From NCBI RefSeq assembly GCF_000516555.1, contig NZ_AZSJ01000007.1, positions 168,510 through 232,509 on the forward strand: 64,000 nt of DNA, written 5' to 3'. Below the pieces are notes generated by a model that was given only the letters and a program-made list of their open reading frames with translations, ran no database searches and had not been told where the DNA came from. Source of the DNA: Afipia sp. P52-10. GTDB lineage: Bacteria; Pseudomonadota; Alphaproteobacteria; Rhizobiales; Xanthobacteraceae. The position numbers and the translations under genes are program-made. Shown here piece after piece: positions 56,538 through 64,000 of the stretch. Positions within the stretch are counted from its first letter, which is position 1. Each line of letters begins with the position of its first letter.

Positions 56538-57785
56538 CTATTCGCCAGCGAGCTGTAGGTTCGGCTGCCGCTGCTCGGCGCGGCGCAACCGGTTCTCCGC
56601 ATCGGCAATGTAGTCGCGGGTCATCGGAACGATCCCCTGCCGCTTGGTGATCTGAATCTGCACATTCATCATCGCCTGCTTGCGGAACGACATCTCCGAG
56701 GCGGCCAGATAGAACTCCCACATCCGCACAAACTTGTCGTTGTAGAGCCGTTCGGCTTCCTCTCGCCGGGCCAGGAACCGTTCCCGCCATGCCTTCAGCG
56801 TTTCCGCGTAATGCAGCCGCAGGATCTCGATGTCGTTGACGAGCAGACCGGCGCGTTCGATGGACGGCAGGATCTCCGACAGCGCCGGGATGTATCCGCC
56901 AGGAAAGATGTATTTGGCGATCCATGGATTGGTCGCCGCCGGGCCCTCCGAGCGGCCGATCGAATGCAGCAGCATCACGCCGTCGTCGGTGAGCAGTTCG
57001 GCGCAGCGGCGGAAGAACGTGTCGTAATAGGCGACGCCGACGTGCTCGAACATGCCGACCGAGACGATGCGGTCGAACGGGCCCGGCACGTCGCGGTAGT
57101 CCTGCAGCTTGAAGGCGACCCCGGGGACGGGCTTTTCGATCAGTCGGTTCTCGGCGTAACGAAGCTGTTCGTCGGAGAGGGTGATGCCGGTGACCGAGGC
57201 GCCGCACGTCTCGCCGATATAGAGGGCAAGCCCCCCCCAGCCGGAGCCGATGTCCAGCACCCGCTGACCGGGGCCAGCCAATAGCTTTGCGGTGATGTGG
57301 CGCTTCTTGGCGAGCTGGGCGTCGTCGAGGCACTGGTCCGGGCTCTCGAAGTAGGCGCAGCTATATTGCCGGTCGGAATCCAGGAACAGCGCGTACAGCC
57401 GTCCATCGAGGTCGTAGTGATGGGCGACGTTGCGGCGCGAGCGGCCGCGCCAGTTGAATTGAGCGATGCGGCGCAAGAGCTTGCGGGCGAATGCCTGGCC
57501 CATGGCCCAGCGCGGTGTGGCGGCGTCGGGCTGTTCCATGACGACCGCCAGCAGCTCGTCGATGCTGCCCTGTTCGAGAACGAGTTCGCCCTCGGTGTAG
57601 AGTTCACCCAGCGCCAGTTCCGGATCGAGGATTAGGCGGCGGACGGCGGAATTTGTGGTGAAGCGGACGCGGAGCGGCGGCCCTGTCCCGTCCCCGCACC
57701 GGAAAACCGTCCCCGAGGCCGTGGCGATCGTGATCGAGCCACGGCGGACATTGGTGGTCAGTAAAAAACGCAGCAAGCGATCCAT
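56538..57785 (-). CDS. cfa: Cyclopropane-fatty-acyl-phospholipid synthase
   Basis: 415 residues from ATG 57785, which has GGGG 9 bases upstream; ATG 57794 is directly against that site. The SAM-binding motif is VLDIGSGWGGLALYIGE. Residues of the bicarbonate site known from E. coli Cfa are kept: Cys in YSCAYF, Glu in GMFEHVG, His in LHSIGR and Tyr in WEFYL. The enzyme adds a methylene bridge to unsaturated membrane lipids, usually in stationary phase or stress. No operon partner is close. Confidence 0.93.
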   Translation of the reverse strand: MDRLLRFLLTTNVRRGSITIATASGTVFRCGDGTGPPLRVRFTTNSAVRRLILDPELALGELYTEGELVLEQGSIDELLAVVMEQPDAATPRWAMGQAFARKLLRRIAQFNWRGRSRRNVAHHYDLDGRLYALFLDSDRQYSCAYFESPDQCLDDAQLAKKRHITAKLLAGPGQRVLDIGSGWGGLALYIGETCGASVTGITLSDEQLRYAENRLIEKPVPGVAFKLQDYRDVPGPFDRIVSVGMFEHVGVAYYDTFFRRCAELLTDDGVMLLHSIGRSEGPAATNPWIAKYIFPGGYIPALSEILPSIERAGLLVNDIEILRLHYAETLKAWRERFLARREEAERLYNDKFVRMWEFYLAASEMSFRKQAMMNVQIQITKRQGIVPMTRDYIADAENRLRRAEQRQPNLQLAGE

Positions 57786-58058
57786 GTAGATCATCCCCAA
57801 GCCGCTACGCACATCTCCGTACCAACATATGTTTATCAGCCCGCAAAAGTTTCCGGTGCGTACGCAATGCAAATCAGGCGAGCGGCTGACGAATGCCGCA
57901 AACCGTCAGTCCTGGCCCGGCGGAGCCCGGCCCGGCGATCTCCGGGGTTATCCAGTCACGGCCGTTTGATCGCGGCGTTTGCGGACTTCCATTCGCGCGG
58001 CAATCGGTTAGAAGGTGGCGTCCAACCGAAACTTAAGCTTGCGCGACCGGAGGTTTGA

Positions 58059-58967
58059 ATGAGGAGCCGAGCGCTCTGTTTGGCGGCTTTGGCGTTTCTC
58101 GTCGGCCTCAGCGGGATTGTTGCAGTCGCTCCGCAGCCGGCGCAGGCACAGCAGCTCGATGCCGGCAAGCCGCCGAGCCAGATCTTCTCCAGCACCTGCG
58201 CGGTCTGCCACCGCTCGCCGCGCGGTCTCGTCAAGACGGTGCCACCCGGTTCACTGCCGGGCTTTTTGCGCCAGCATTACACCACCGGCGCGGAGATGGC
58301 GGGTATCATGGCCGCCTACGTGCTGGGCAGCGGCGGTACCGACCGCGTCGCTGAGCCGCCCAAGCGTGAGCCGAAGCAGCGGGCCAGAGGTGGCGAGGGC
58401 GCGGGCGAAACCGCGACCCGAGCTCCGGCCGCAGACGGCAAGGAGCTGCCGAAGCGCGAGCCGAGGCATCGCGCCGCCAAGAAGGGCAAGGCCGATCCGG
58501 CGGAAGCCGCCAAGCATGATGCTGCCAAATCCGACTCCGCTAAAGGCGCAGCCGAGACGGACAAGGAAGACGCTGCTAAACCCGAGGCCGGCAAGCCGAC
58601 GCCATCTGAAACGAAGCCTGAGGGCGAGCCCGCTACCCAGCCTGCGGGCGAGTCGAAGCCCGCGACGGCCGAGCCCAGCCAAGCCCCTCACGAAGCGCCT
58701 GCCACAGAGGCTAAGCCCGCTCCGGTGGCGCCGGCGCAGCCTGTGGCGCCGCGGCAACCGACGGGATTGAGCCTGCCGGGCTTCCCGCCGCCGGTGGTCG
58801 AGCCCGATCCTGCGGCTCCGGCAGCACCGGCTGCCGCCCCGGCGGAGGCACCGCCAGCGGCCGCACCACCTGCCGACGCGCCGAAGCGTGACTCCTCGTC
58901 GAGTGACACTAAGCTCGACATCATGCGGGAAGACGCCCCGGCCGCACGGGCCGGGCAGAAGAAGTAG
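58059..58967 (+). CDS. Exported monohaem protein with long disordered tail
   Basis: 302 residues. A signal peptide (LAALAFLVGLSGIVAVAPQPAQA) is cleaved near residue 30. A single c-type haem site CAVCH lies at 47-51, and Met residues in GAEMAGIMAAYV could be the axial ligand, making a very small cytochrome c-like core. From about residue 105 to the end the protein is Pro/Ala/Glu/Lys-rich and surely disordered. It would be periplasmic. No redox partner gene is adjacent. Confidence 0.8.
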   Translation: MRSRALCLAALAFLVGLSGIVAVAPQPAQAQQLDAGKPPSQIFSSTCAVCHRSPRGLVKTVPPGSLPGFLRQHYTTGAEMAGIMAAYVLGSGGTDRVAEPPKREPKQRARGGEGAGETATRAPAADGKELPKREPRHRAAKKGKADPAEAAKHDAAKSDSAKGAAETDKEDAAKPEAGKPTPSETKPEGEPATQPAGESKPATAEPSQAPHEAPATEAKPAPVAPAQPVAPRQPTGLSLPGFPPPVVEPDPAAPAAPAAAPAEAPPAAAPPADAPKRDSSSSDTKLDIMREDAPAARAGQKK

Positions 58968-59011
58968 GCCCGAACGCGGATCAAGTGGCTTCGCCTGATC
59001 GCAATCGCACT

Positions 59012-60175
59012 CTACAGATAGGCGCCGAGGCTCATCGCTCCGTTCGATCCTCCGCTGAACGCGCTTTGGATCGATAGCGAGCGGCGATAGTTATCGACCA
59101 GCCGCCCCATCACCGCATCCGTGACGCCGAGCGCGGATTTCTCCTCGGCGCTCATGGTCGAATACTGCTTGATCAGGGCAAGGCTCGCATTCGCGGTACC
59201 GCCGCCGTTGGTGGAGGGATCGAGCGAAGCGAGAATGCTCCTGCGTGTACGCAGGTCGAGCTCGCTTTTCGCGGCGCGGACCTCCTCGACCGAGAATTTT
59301 TGATCCTGATTGACGGCAACGGCGGCGAGGGTGCGGTTGTCGAAATTGGAGAAGTCGGCCTGCTGGCCGGTGGTCTTGCGGCCGCGGTCGAACACGAGCT
59401 GCAGGCCCTTGTCCTTGGCGCTGTTGGCCTGATCGTCGAGCATTGCGCGGGCGCGGCTTGCCACTCCGGCGCTGCTGGTGTCCGAACCGGTCGCGCCGCC
59501 TGCCGTCGGCTTGTCGAGCAGGGCGCGCACGGTGTCGTCGGGATTGCCGGTGTCCGGCGCCTTGCCGTAACTCCGCCGCGCAGCGCTGAGCCCATCCGCT
59601 AGCGCTTGCCGCTGCGTCGTCCATCTGTCGGTAGCGCGTTCGGCGGGATCGGCCTCGTCCATGTAGCCGATCGCCGCCTCATAGAGGCCTGCATAGTTGC
59701 CGGTATGGCGCGCAATCACCGTGTAGGGGGTCATCGCGGTATCGAAGCGCTGCGTCAGCGCGTTGGCCGCAGCGGTCACTTCGTCCTTGCTGAACTGCTT
59801 GTCGACGTTGGCGGCGATGACTGACAGGGTCGCACGGCTCTGTCCCGAGAGATCGATCGCGGTCTGACCGTTGATCATTGCCGAGGTGATGCCGAGCGTC
59901 TTGTACTGATCGTCGAGCCAGCGACGCGCGTTGGCCGCGAGCGTTGCTGTGGACGGTTGGTCCTTGCCGGCGCTGTCCGCGCTCTGCGCCAGATAGGCCT
60001 TCGCCTGATCCGACAGGGTCACGGTGGTCGGCTCGCTCACGCTGCTGCCGTCCTGCTCCTGCGCGGTCAGCAGTGCGGCGAGGTTCGGCGCGGTTGCGGT
60101 CGTCGTGCCGCTGGTTGCGGCGGCGGTTTGGGCCGACGTGTATAACGACAGGCTGGTGCCGAGGATCGACGACAT
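59012..60175 (-). CDS. Hypothetical protein with two degenerate EF-hand-like repeats
   Basis: 387 residues. I recognise no named family. Two similar segments occur: about residues 112-146 (TLSVIAANVDKQFSKDEVTA) and about 281-315 (TLAAVAVNQDQKFSVEEVRA). Each ends in a loop-helix of the type NxDxxFSxxEV, a shortened EF-hand-like pattern. The N-terminus is Ser/Thr/Ala-rich without a clear signal peptide (MSSILGTSLSLYTSAQTAA), like secreted flagellar or type III-type proteins. Role unknown. Confidence 0.65.
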   Translation of the reverse strand: MSSILGTSLSLYTSAQTAAATSGTTTATAPNLAALLTAQEQDGSSVSEPTTVTLSDQAKAYLAQSADSAGKDQPSTATLAANARRWLDDQYKTLGITSAMINGQTAIDLSGQSRATLSVIAANVDKQFSKDEVTAAANALTQRFDTAMTPYTVIARHTGNYAGLYEAAIGYMDEADPAERATDRWTTQRQALADGLSAARRSYGKAPDTGNPDDTVRALLDKPTAGGATGSDTSSAGVASRARAMLDDQANSAKDKGLQLVFDRGRKTTGQQADFSNFDNRTLAAVAVNQDQKFSVEEVRAAKSELDLRTRRSILASLDPSTNGGGTANASLALIKQYSTMSAEEKSALGVTDAVMGRLVDNYRRSLSIQSAFSGGSNGAMSLGAYL

Positions 60176-60482
60176 CGCTGGCTCTCACATGCTGTAGCAA
60201 GACGGCTTGCGTTGAAGAGATGTCAGCAAGCGCCGTGCCAGCGTGCAGGTGATTGCGAATGCAGGCTTATCGCGCGCCGGCACAGCCTCTGCCGAGGCGC
60301 GGGGCGGAATCTTTTGCCGCGGGCGGGGAAAAACCTGACGGGTCTAGGCGATACGACGAGCGTGACCGCGTCTGTTGAGGAGAGGCGGCATGTGAGAGCG
60401 GGAATACCTACGCAGACGATCGCACAACGAAAAAGGCGCCGGCCTTGGCCAGCGCCTCGTTGTCGCCGATAGCGAAGACGGA
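60176..60482. other. Intergenic stretch with rplI terminator
   Basis: 307 bases without a gene. The rplI terminator occupies 60430-60457. The remainder shows no strong signal; the promoter of the EF-hand-like gene should lie at its left end. Confidence 0.5.
60430..60457 (-). terminator. Rho-independent terminator of rplI operon
   Basis: On the minus strand AGGCGCTGGCC pairs with GGCCGGCGCCT around AA (one G-U pair), followed by TTTTT. It lies 26-53 bases after the rplI stop, a textbook terminator for the operon. Confidence 0.85.
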
Positions 60483-61082
60483 TCAGGCCTGCTCGCCTTC
60501 CGTCTCGGCGGCTTCGCCCTCGGCCTCGGTCTTCTCCTCGAAGAACTCCTCGGCGGCCGCGAGCGCTTCGGCGGCCTCGTCTTCCTCCTCGCGGCGGACG
60601 GTGACGTCTTCCCCGCGCTTGATGCGCTCGGCCTCATCCGCGTTGCGGGCGACGGTGACGGTGACGGCCACCTCGACCTCCGGGTGCACGGCGATCTCGA
60701 TCTTGTGCTGGCCGATCGTCTTGATCGGGGCGTCGAGCAGGATCTGGCCGCGCGTCACGCGGATGCCCTCGGCCTCGAACAGGCCGACGAGGTCGCGGCT
60801 CGACACCGAGCCATAGAGCTGGCCTGCGTCGGACGCCTGGCGCAGCACCACCACGTCACGGCCGTCGATGCGGGCTGCGGTCTTCTCCGCCTCGCCCTTG
60901 GCCTTGAGGTTGCGCGCCTCGAGCTCGGCCTTCATGCCCTCGAACTTTTCGCGGTTGTCCTTGGTGGCGCGCAGCGCCTTACCACGCGGCAGCAGGAAGT
61001 TGCGGGCGTAACCGTCCTTGACGCGGACGACTTCGCCCATTTGGCCGAGCTTGGCGACGCGTTCCAAAAGAATGACTTCCAT
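60483..61082 (-). CDS. rplI: 50S ribosomal protein L9
   Basis: 199 residues from ATG 61082, with GGAG 7 bases upstream. The N-terminal domain [19 protein letters not shown] and [19 protein letters not shown] is diagnostic of L9. The C-terminal tail is long and very acidic ([20 protein letters not shown]), about 40 residues longer than in E. coli, as in related alphaproteobacteria. It ends the rpsF-rpsR-DUF2232-rplI operon. Confidence 0.96.
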   Translation of the reverse strand: MEVILLERVAKLGQMGEVVRVKDGYARNFLLPRGKALRATKDNREKFEGMKAELEARNLKAKGEAEKTAARIDGRDVVVLRQASDAGQLYGSVSSRDLVGLFEAEGIRVTRGQILLDAPIKTIGQHKIEIAVHPEVEVAVTVTVARNADEAERIKRGEDVTVRREEEDEAAEALAAAEEFFEEKTEAEGEAAETEGEQA

Positions 61083-61114
61083 GATCGATCTCCGTTGTTC
61101 AGATGTCTGCGGTG

Positions 61115-62086
61115 TCAGGTTGAAGGGGTGGGCGGTTTTGCCCGATTGGACAGGCGGCGGCGAAGGCCGATCGCGCTGTCGAGCAGGCCGAGCATCGCCA
61201 CGATCAGCGACGGCCAGCCGAAGATGAATACCGCGCCGTAGGCGGCGAGCAGCCACCACCAGCGCCCGGCGGAGACGCTTGCCGCCACATGCAGCACCGC
61301 GAAGCCGACGAACATGTAGGCCATCAGCAACGCCGTCGAGACGACCTGCGCCAGCATCGCGGCGATGCCGCTCGCAAACGACAGCGCCAGCGCGACGGCG
61401 AGTGCCATTAGTGTCAGCGGCGGCAGCTCGACGGCCGGCAGATAGGGCCACGGTCGGCGCAGGCGACCCGACATCGCGACGATCTTGCCCGATAGCCACA
61501 GGTTCAACGTCAGGGTAATCATCGCCACCAATGTGGCTGCGGCCGGCGCAACCTGGGTCACCATGTCGAGCATGCGGTCGGTATCGGTGTTCGGCGCGGT
61601 GCCGTCGCGGGCGCCGATGATGCGGGCGAGGCCGCGGCGGAGTTCGGCACTGATCGTCTCGGCGTCGCTGCCGAGCGTGAACAGCGCGCTCATGGTAATC
61701 AATGCGGCGAACACCGCGACCCACAGCAGCAGGCGGCCGGGTGGATACCAGTCGAGCGCGTCGGGATCGGCCGGCGCGACGCCGTCTGAGGTCGCAGCGG
61801 GTTTGGCCAGGAGTGTCAGGTGCCCGAGCCAGAAGGCGGGCAGGCCCACGGTGACGACGAAGGCGAGGAAATAAGTAAGGCCGAAGGCGAGGCCAAGGCC
61901 GGCGCCCGCGGCGACCGCGCCGATCAGCGCGCTGACAGGTCCCCAGCCGAGCGCTGCCACCAACAGTGGCAACGGCGCGAGATAGAACAAGACGAGCGAA
62001 ATCAACGCGCCGGAAATGATCGACGCGAACATCAGCGCCGACGCACCGCCGGCCGCAAGCGCAATGAGAATGTTCAACATCATCAT
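61115..62086 (-). CDS. DUF2232 membrane protein
   Basis: 323 residues with eight or nine hydrophobic segments. DUF2232 proteins resemble S6-linked YybS of Firmicutes and regularly stand between rpsR and rplI in alphaproteobacteria. Their role is unknown. The start is in a run of three ATG codons at 62078-62086. rplI follows after 32 bases. Confidence 0.88.
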   Translation of the reverse strand: MMMLNILIALAAGGASALMFASIISGALISLVLFYLAPLPLLVAALGWGPVSALIGAVAAGAGLGLAFGLTYFLAFVVTVGLPAFWLGHLTLLAKPAATSDGVAPADPDALDWYPPGRLLLWVAVFAALITMSALFTLGSDAETISAELRRGLARIIGARDGTAPNTDTDRMLDMVTQVAPAAATLVAMITLTLNLWLSGKIVAMSGRLRRPWPYLPAVELPPLTLMALAVALALSFASGIAAMLAQVVSTALLMAYMFVGFAVLHVAASVSAGRWWWLLAAYGAVFIFGWPSLIVAMLGLLDSAIGLRRRLSNRAKPPTPST

Positions 62087-62250
62087 CAGCTGTCCCGCTC
62101 CCTTCGAGCGGTTAGAAGCGGAGCGTTGCCGTCCGCCTCAACCATCAGCCGCGGGCGGATTCCCGCAGCCTTATGAATTTCAGAACGCCGGCACGAGAGG
62201 AAAGATCTCAGCCTTTCAAGCGGATGCCGGCAAAGTCTTAGCAAGATGTC

Positions 62251-62275
62251 TCAACGCGCGGCGTCCGCGCGTTGA
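62251..62275 (-). other. Perfect 11-bp hairpin after rpsR
   Basis: TCAACGCGCGG and CCGCGCGTTGA are exact reverse complements with a 3-base loop, 10 bases downstream of the rpsR stop. No T-run follows on the minus strand, so partial read-through into DUF2232 and rplI or 3'-end protection of rpsR mRNA is likely rather than full termination. Confidence 0.6.
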
Positions 62276-62284
62276 GGATTGGCG

Positions 62285-62530
62285 TCAGCGAATGACGTAA
62301 GGCAGCAGACCGAGGAAGCGCGCGCGCTTGATGGCGCGGGCGAGTTCACGCTGCTTCTTTGCCGAAACGGCGGTGATGCGGCTCGGCACGATCTTGCCAC
62401 GCTCGGAGACGTAGCGGACGAGCAGCTTCGCGTCCTTGTAGTCGATCTTCGGCGCATTCGCGCCCGTGAACGGGCAGGTCTTGCGGCGGCGGAAGAACGG
62501 GCGGCGCTGAGTGTTTGCAGCCATGGCCAT
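62285..62530 (-). CDS. rpsR: 30S ribosomal protein S18
   Basis: 81 residues. [19 protein letters not shown] at the N-terminus and the basic [24 protein letters not shown] core (here [12 protein letters not shown]) identify S18. The start is ATG 62530; ATG 62524 is also possible. It begins 5 bases after the rpsF stop, so the two are coupled. Confidence 0.96.
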   Translation of the reverse strand: MAMAANTQRRPFFRRRKTCPFTGANAPKIDYKDAKLLVRYVSERGKIVPSRITAVSAKKQRELARAIKRARFLGLLPYVIR

Positions 62531-62535
62531 CGGTC

Positions 62536-62994
62536 TTACTCCTGGGTCGCTTGAGCGGGGGCTTCTTCTTCACGCGGGCGGCGCGGGCCGCGATCACCGC
62601 GGAAACCGCCTTCGCGGTCGCCACGGAAGCCACCGCCACCGAAGCCGCCCGGACGGTCGTCACGGTCGCGCTCGGACTTGCGCATCATCGCCGACGGACC
62701 TTCCTCGAGTTCGTCGACGCGCACGGTGAGATAGCGGATGACGTCTTCGTTGATGCGCTCCTGGCGCTCGATCTCGGCAATGATGGCGGCCGGGCCATCG
62801 ATGTTGAGCAGCGTGAAGTGCGCTTTGCGGTTCTTGTTGATGCGGTAGGTGAGGGAGCGGATGCCCCACGACTCGGTCTTGGTGACCTTGCCGCCGAGTT
62901 GCTCGATCACGCCCTTGATCTGGTTGGTCAGGTCTTCGACCTGCTGGGGGCTCGCGTCCTGGCGCGCGAGAATCACATGCTCGTAAAGCGGCAT
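62536..62994 (-). CDS. rpsF: 30S ribosomal protein S6
   Basis: 152 residues. The fold is seen in [40 protein letters not shown] and [19 protein letters not shown]. The C-terminal tail is Gly/Arg-rich ([19 protein letters not shown]) and longer than in E. coli. S6 pairs with S18 on the ribosome, and the two can repress their own mRNA; I did not find a clear S6:S18 leader motif upstream. It heads the operon. Confidence 0.96.
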   Translation of the reverse strand: MPLYEHVILARQDASPQQVEDLTNQIKGVIEQLGGKVTKTESWGIRSLTYRINKNRKAHFTLLNIDGPAAIIAEIERQERINEDVIRYLTVRVDELEEGPSAMMRKSERDRDDRPGGFGGGGFRGDREGGFRGDRGPRRPREEEAPAQATQE

Positions 62995-63391
62995 GACAGT
63001 CCTTTCCTTGTTGGCGCTGCTCCCGACGGCAAGCCCCTCGAACCCTTCTGGAAAGGCTCGAATGCTCAGAAGGCGGAAGCACGGGACGACGGGCCGACTG
63101 GCCCTGCCGCAACAATCAACGTGGATTGGTGAGACCGTCCGTTCAGCTCCCGGCCGGAAGCAACGAATGGCGCGCTTATAAGGGTTTTTGCCCGGTTGGC
63201 AAGGGAATTGGCCAGGAAACGGCGCGAATAGGCGACGGGAGCGGGCCTAAAGCTGCCGGAAAAGCTGAGCCGGACAGAGGATTTCAATTCCGAGGCCGTT
63301 GCGCCAGAACGTATCCGGCATCCATCGCCTCCATCAATTTTGCCTTGCTGTATTTGTTTGTATAGCATACAAATATCTTCCGGAGGAAACG
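62995..63391. other. Divergent promoter region of rpsF and the TetR gene
   Basis: 397 bases without a gene. It holds the rpsF promoter on the minus strand and the TetR operator near 63357. I see no other strong structure. Confidence 0.5.
63357..63373. promoter_or_regulatory. Likely TetR operator
   Basis: TTTGTAT (63357-63363) and ATACAAA (63367-63373) are exact reverse complements around AGC, 19 bases upstream of the TetR start. The AT-rich site stands out from its surroundings and suits autoregulation. Confidence 0.65.
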
Positions 63392-64000
63392 ATGGCCAAA
63401 ACCATCCCCGAAAGCGGGCAGGGTGAAACCAGGTCGGCAGGCATTGCCTCGGAGGACGTCGGACAGGCCGAATCCGGATTTACGGGGCCTGAGCAAGAAC
63501 AGCCCGGTCACGCCCGGCCCAAGCACGCGGTCAGGGCCACCCGCAGTGCGGGGCGGCAGATGCGCTCGCGGCTGCTCGATGCCGCCAGCGACCTGTTCAA
63601 GGAGAAGGGGCTCGGCGGCGCATCGATCGCCGATATCGCCACGGCTGCCGACGCGTTTCCGAGCCAGATCACCTATTACTTCCGCACCAAGGAGGCGCTG
63701 TTCGTCGAGGCCGCCTGCCGCGACGTGCTGTATGCGGGCCAAGCGGCGGAGGAGGCGGCAGCCGATGCGGCGACGCCGCGCGCGTACACCAAGGCGCTGA
63801 CCGACAGCGTCATGCAGGCCGACGCGCTGATGTTCTTCATCGAGGCTCTGACGCTGACTCGGCGGCGGCAGGATCTCGCGCCATTGGTGGAGCGCACCAT
63901 CGAACGGCTGCATGGCGAGGGCCTGCGCGCCTATGCCGGGCAGGTGGCCGCCCATGGCTGGCGCTCCAGGCTCGATCCGGCGACGTCGGCGCGGCGGTTC
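63392..64000 (+). CDS. TetR/AcrR family regulator, 3' end cut by window edge
   Basis: The first 203 residues are visible. A polar leader of about 50 residues precedes the TetR helix-turn-helix (LLDAASDLFKEKGLGGASIA, then ADAFPSQITYYFRTKEALF). This leader is longer than usual. The C-terminal ligand domain continues past the edge. GGAGG lies 5 bases before the ATG at 63392. It is divergent from rpsF, with an inverted repeat upstream that is probably its own operator. Confidence 0.85.
   Translation, partial: MAKTIPESGQGETRSAGIASEDVGQAESGFTGPEQEQPGHARPKHAVRATRSAGRQMRSRLLDAASDLFKEKGLGGASIADIATAADAFPSQITYYFRTKEALFVEAACRDVLYAGQAAEEAAADAATPRAYTKALTDSVMQADALMFFIEALTLTRRRQDLAPLVERTIERLHGEGLRAYAGQVAAHGWRSRLDPATSARRF

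Noticed and set aside
62995..63391. S6:S18 leader RNA motif upstream of rpsF
   Set aside because: I could not find a hairpin with the expected CCG bulge; absence by eye is not proof.

Overview
The window is a piece of a high-GC alphaproteobacterial chromosome, most likely from the Bradyrhizobium/Rhodopseudomonas/Afipia group (Nitrobacteraceae). The reasons are the housekeeping series alr, dnaB, rplI, rpsR, rpsF and purF, cvpA, radA, the NnrU-type protein, an orphan Bug-type binding protein, a PATR autotransporter, and dispersed palindromes of the kind I remember from these genomes. The species call is an inference.

Region 1 (1 to about 9.4 kb) is accessory DNA. The left edge cuts a large minus-strand gene that joins a PD-(D/E)XK-like nuclease domain to a STAND NTPase, the layout of Avs-type antiphage sensors. 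Upstream of it, on the same strand, lie a DUF3883 nuclease-like protein and a VapB/VapC toxin-antitoxin pair. Next comes a gene-poor 0.9-kb stretch with six copies of a 13-bp repeat (core TGACGGTACTTT). It looks like the iterons of a plasmid replication origin, so part of the region may be an integrated plasmid. A TetR gene and a CPYC flavin reductase face each other across a perfect 12-bp inverted repeat. They are followed by a membrane methyltransferase-like gene, an endonuclease/phosphatase-family gene and a frameshifted rpiB-like pseudogene.

Region 2 (9.4 to 18.5 kb) holds small regulator and enzyme modules: a frameshifted gene with two TY-Chap-like domains, a beta-propeller/HTH/DUF899 cluster, GNAT, GFA with WYL, ArsR with SRPBCC (28-bp operator), a 2H phosphoesterase, a second ArsR and an Spx/ArsC-like protein. 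Region 3 (18.5 to 26.8 kb) is a catabolic and uptake cluster: a two-subunit CoA-transferase, an SDR-fold protein lacking the catalytic residues, and a full Liv-type ABC importer. Region 4 (26.8 to 35.1 kb) carries DUF47/Pit phosphate transport, a Gdx guanidinium exporter under a guanidine-II riboswitch, prfC, SRPBCC/Bug, NnrU and panB.

Region 5 (35.1 to 48.2 kb) is mostly core genome: a cupin, a YfgM-like protein, a lipoprotein, der, an MFS pump, SDR, purF, cvpA, a ParD-like/methionine aminopeptidase pair, and radA. Region 6 (48.2 to 64 kb) has a YVTN-propeller autotransporter, an AraC regulator, alr, dnaB, cfa, a monohaem protein, a protein with two degenerate EF-hand-like repeats, the rpsF-rpsR-DUF2232-rplI operon, and a TetR gene cut by the right edge.

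I found no tRNA, rRNA, CRISPR array or intact insertion sequence. All positions were read by eye, so short-site coordinates may be off by a base.
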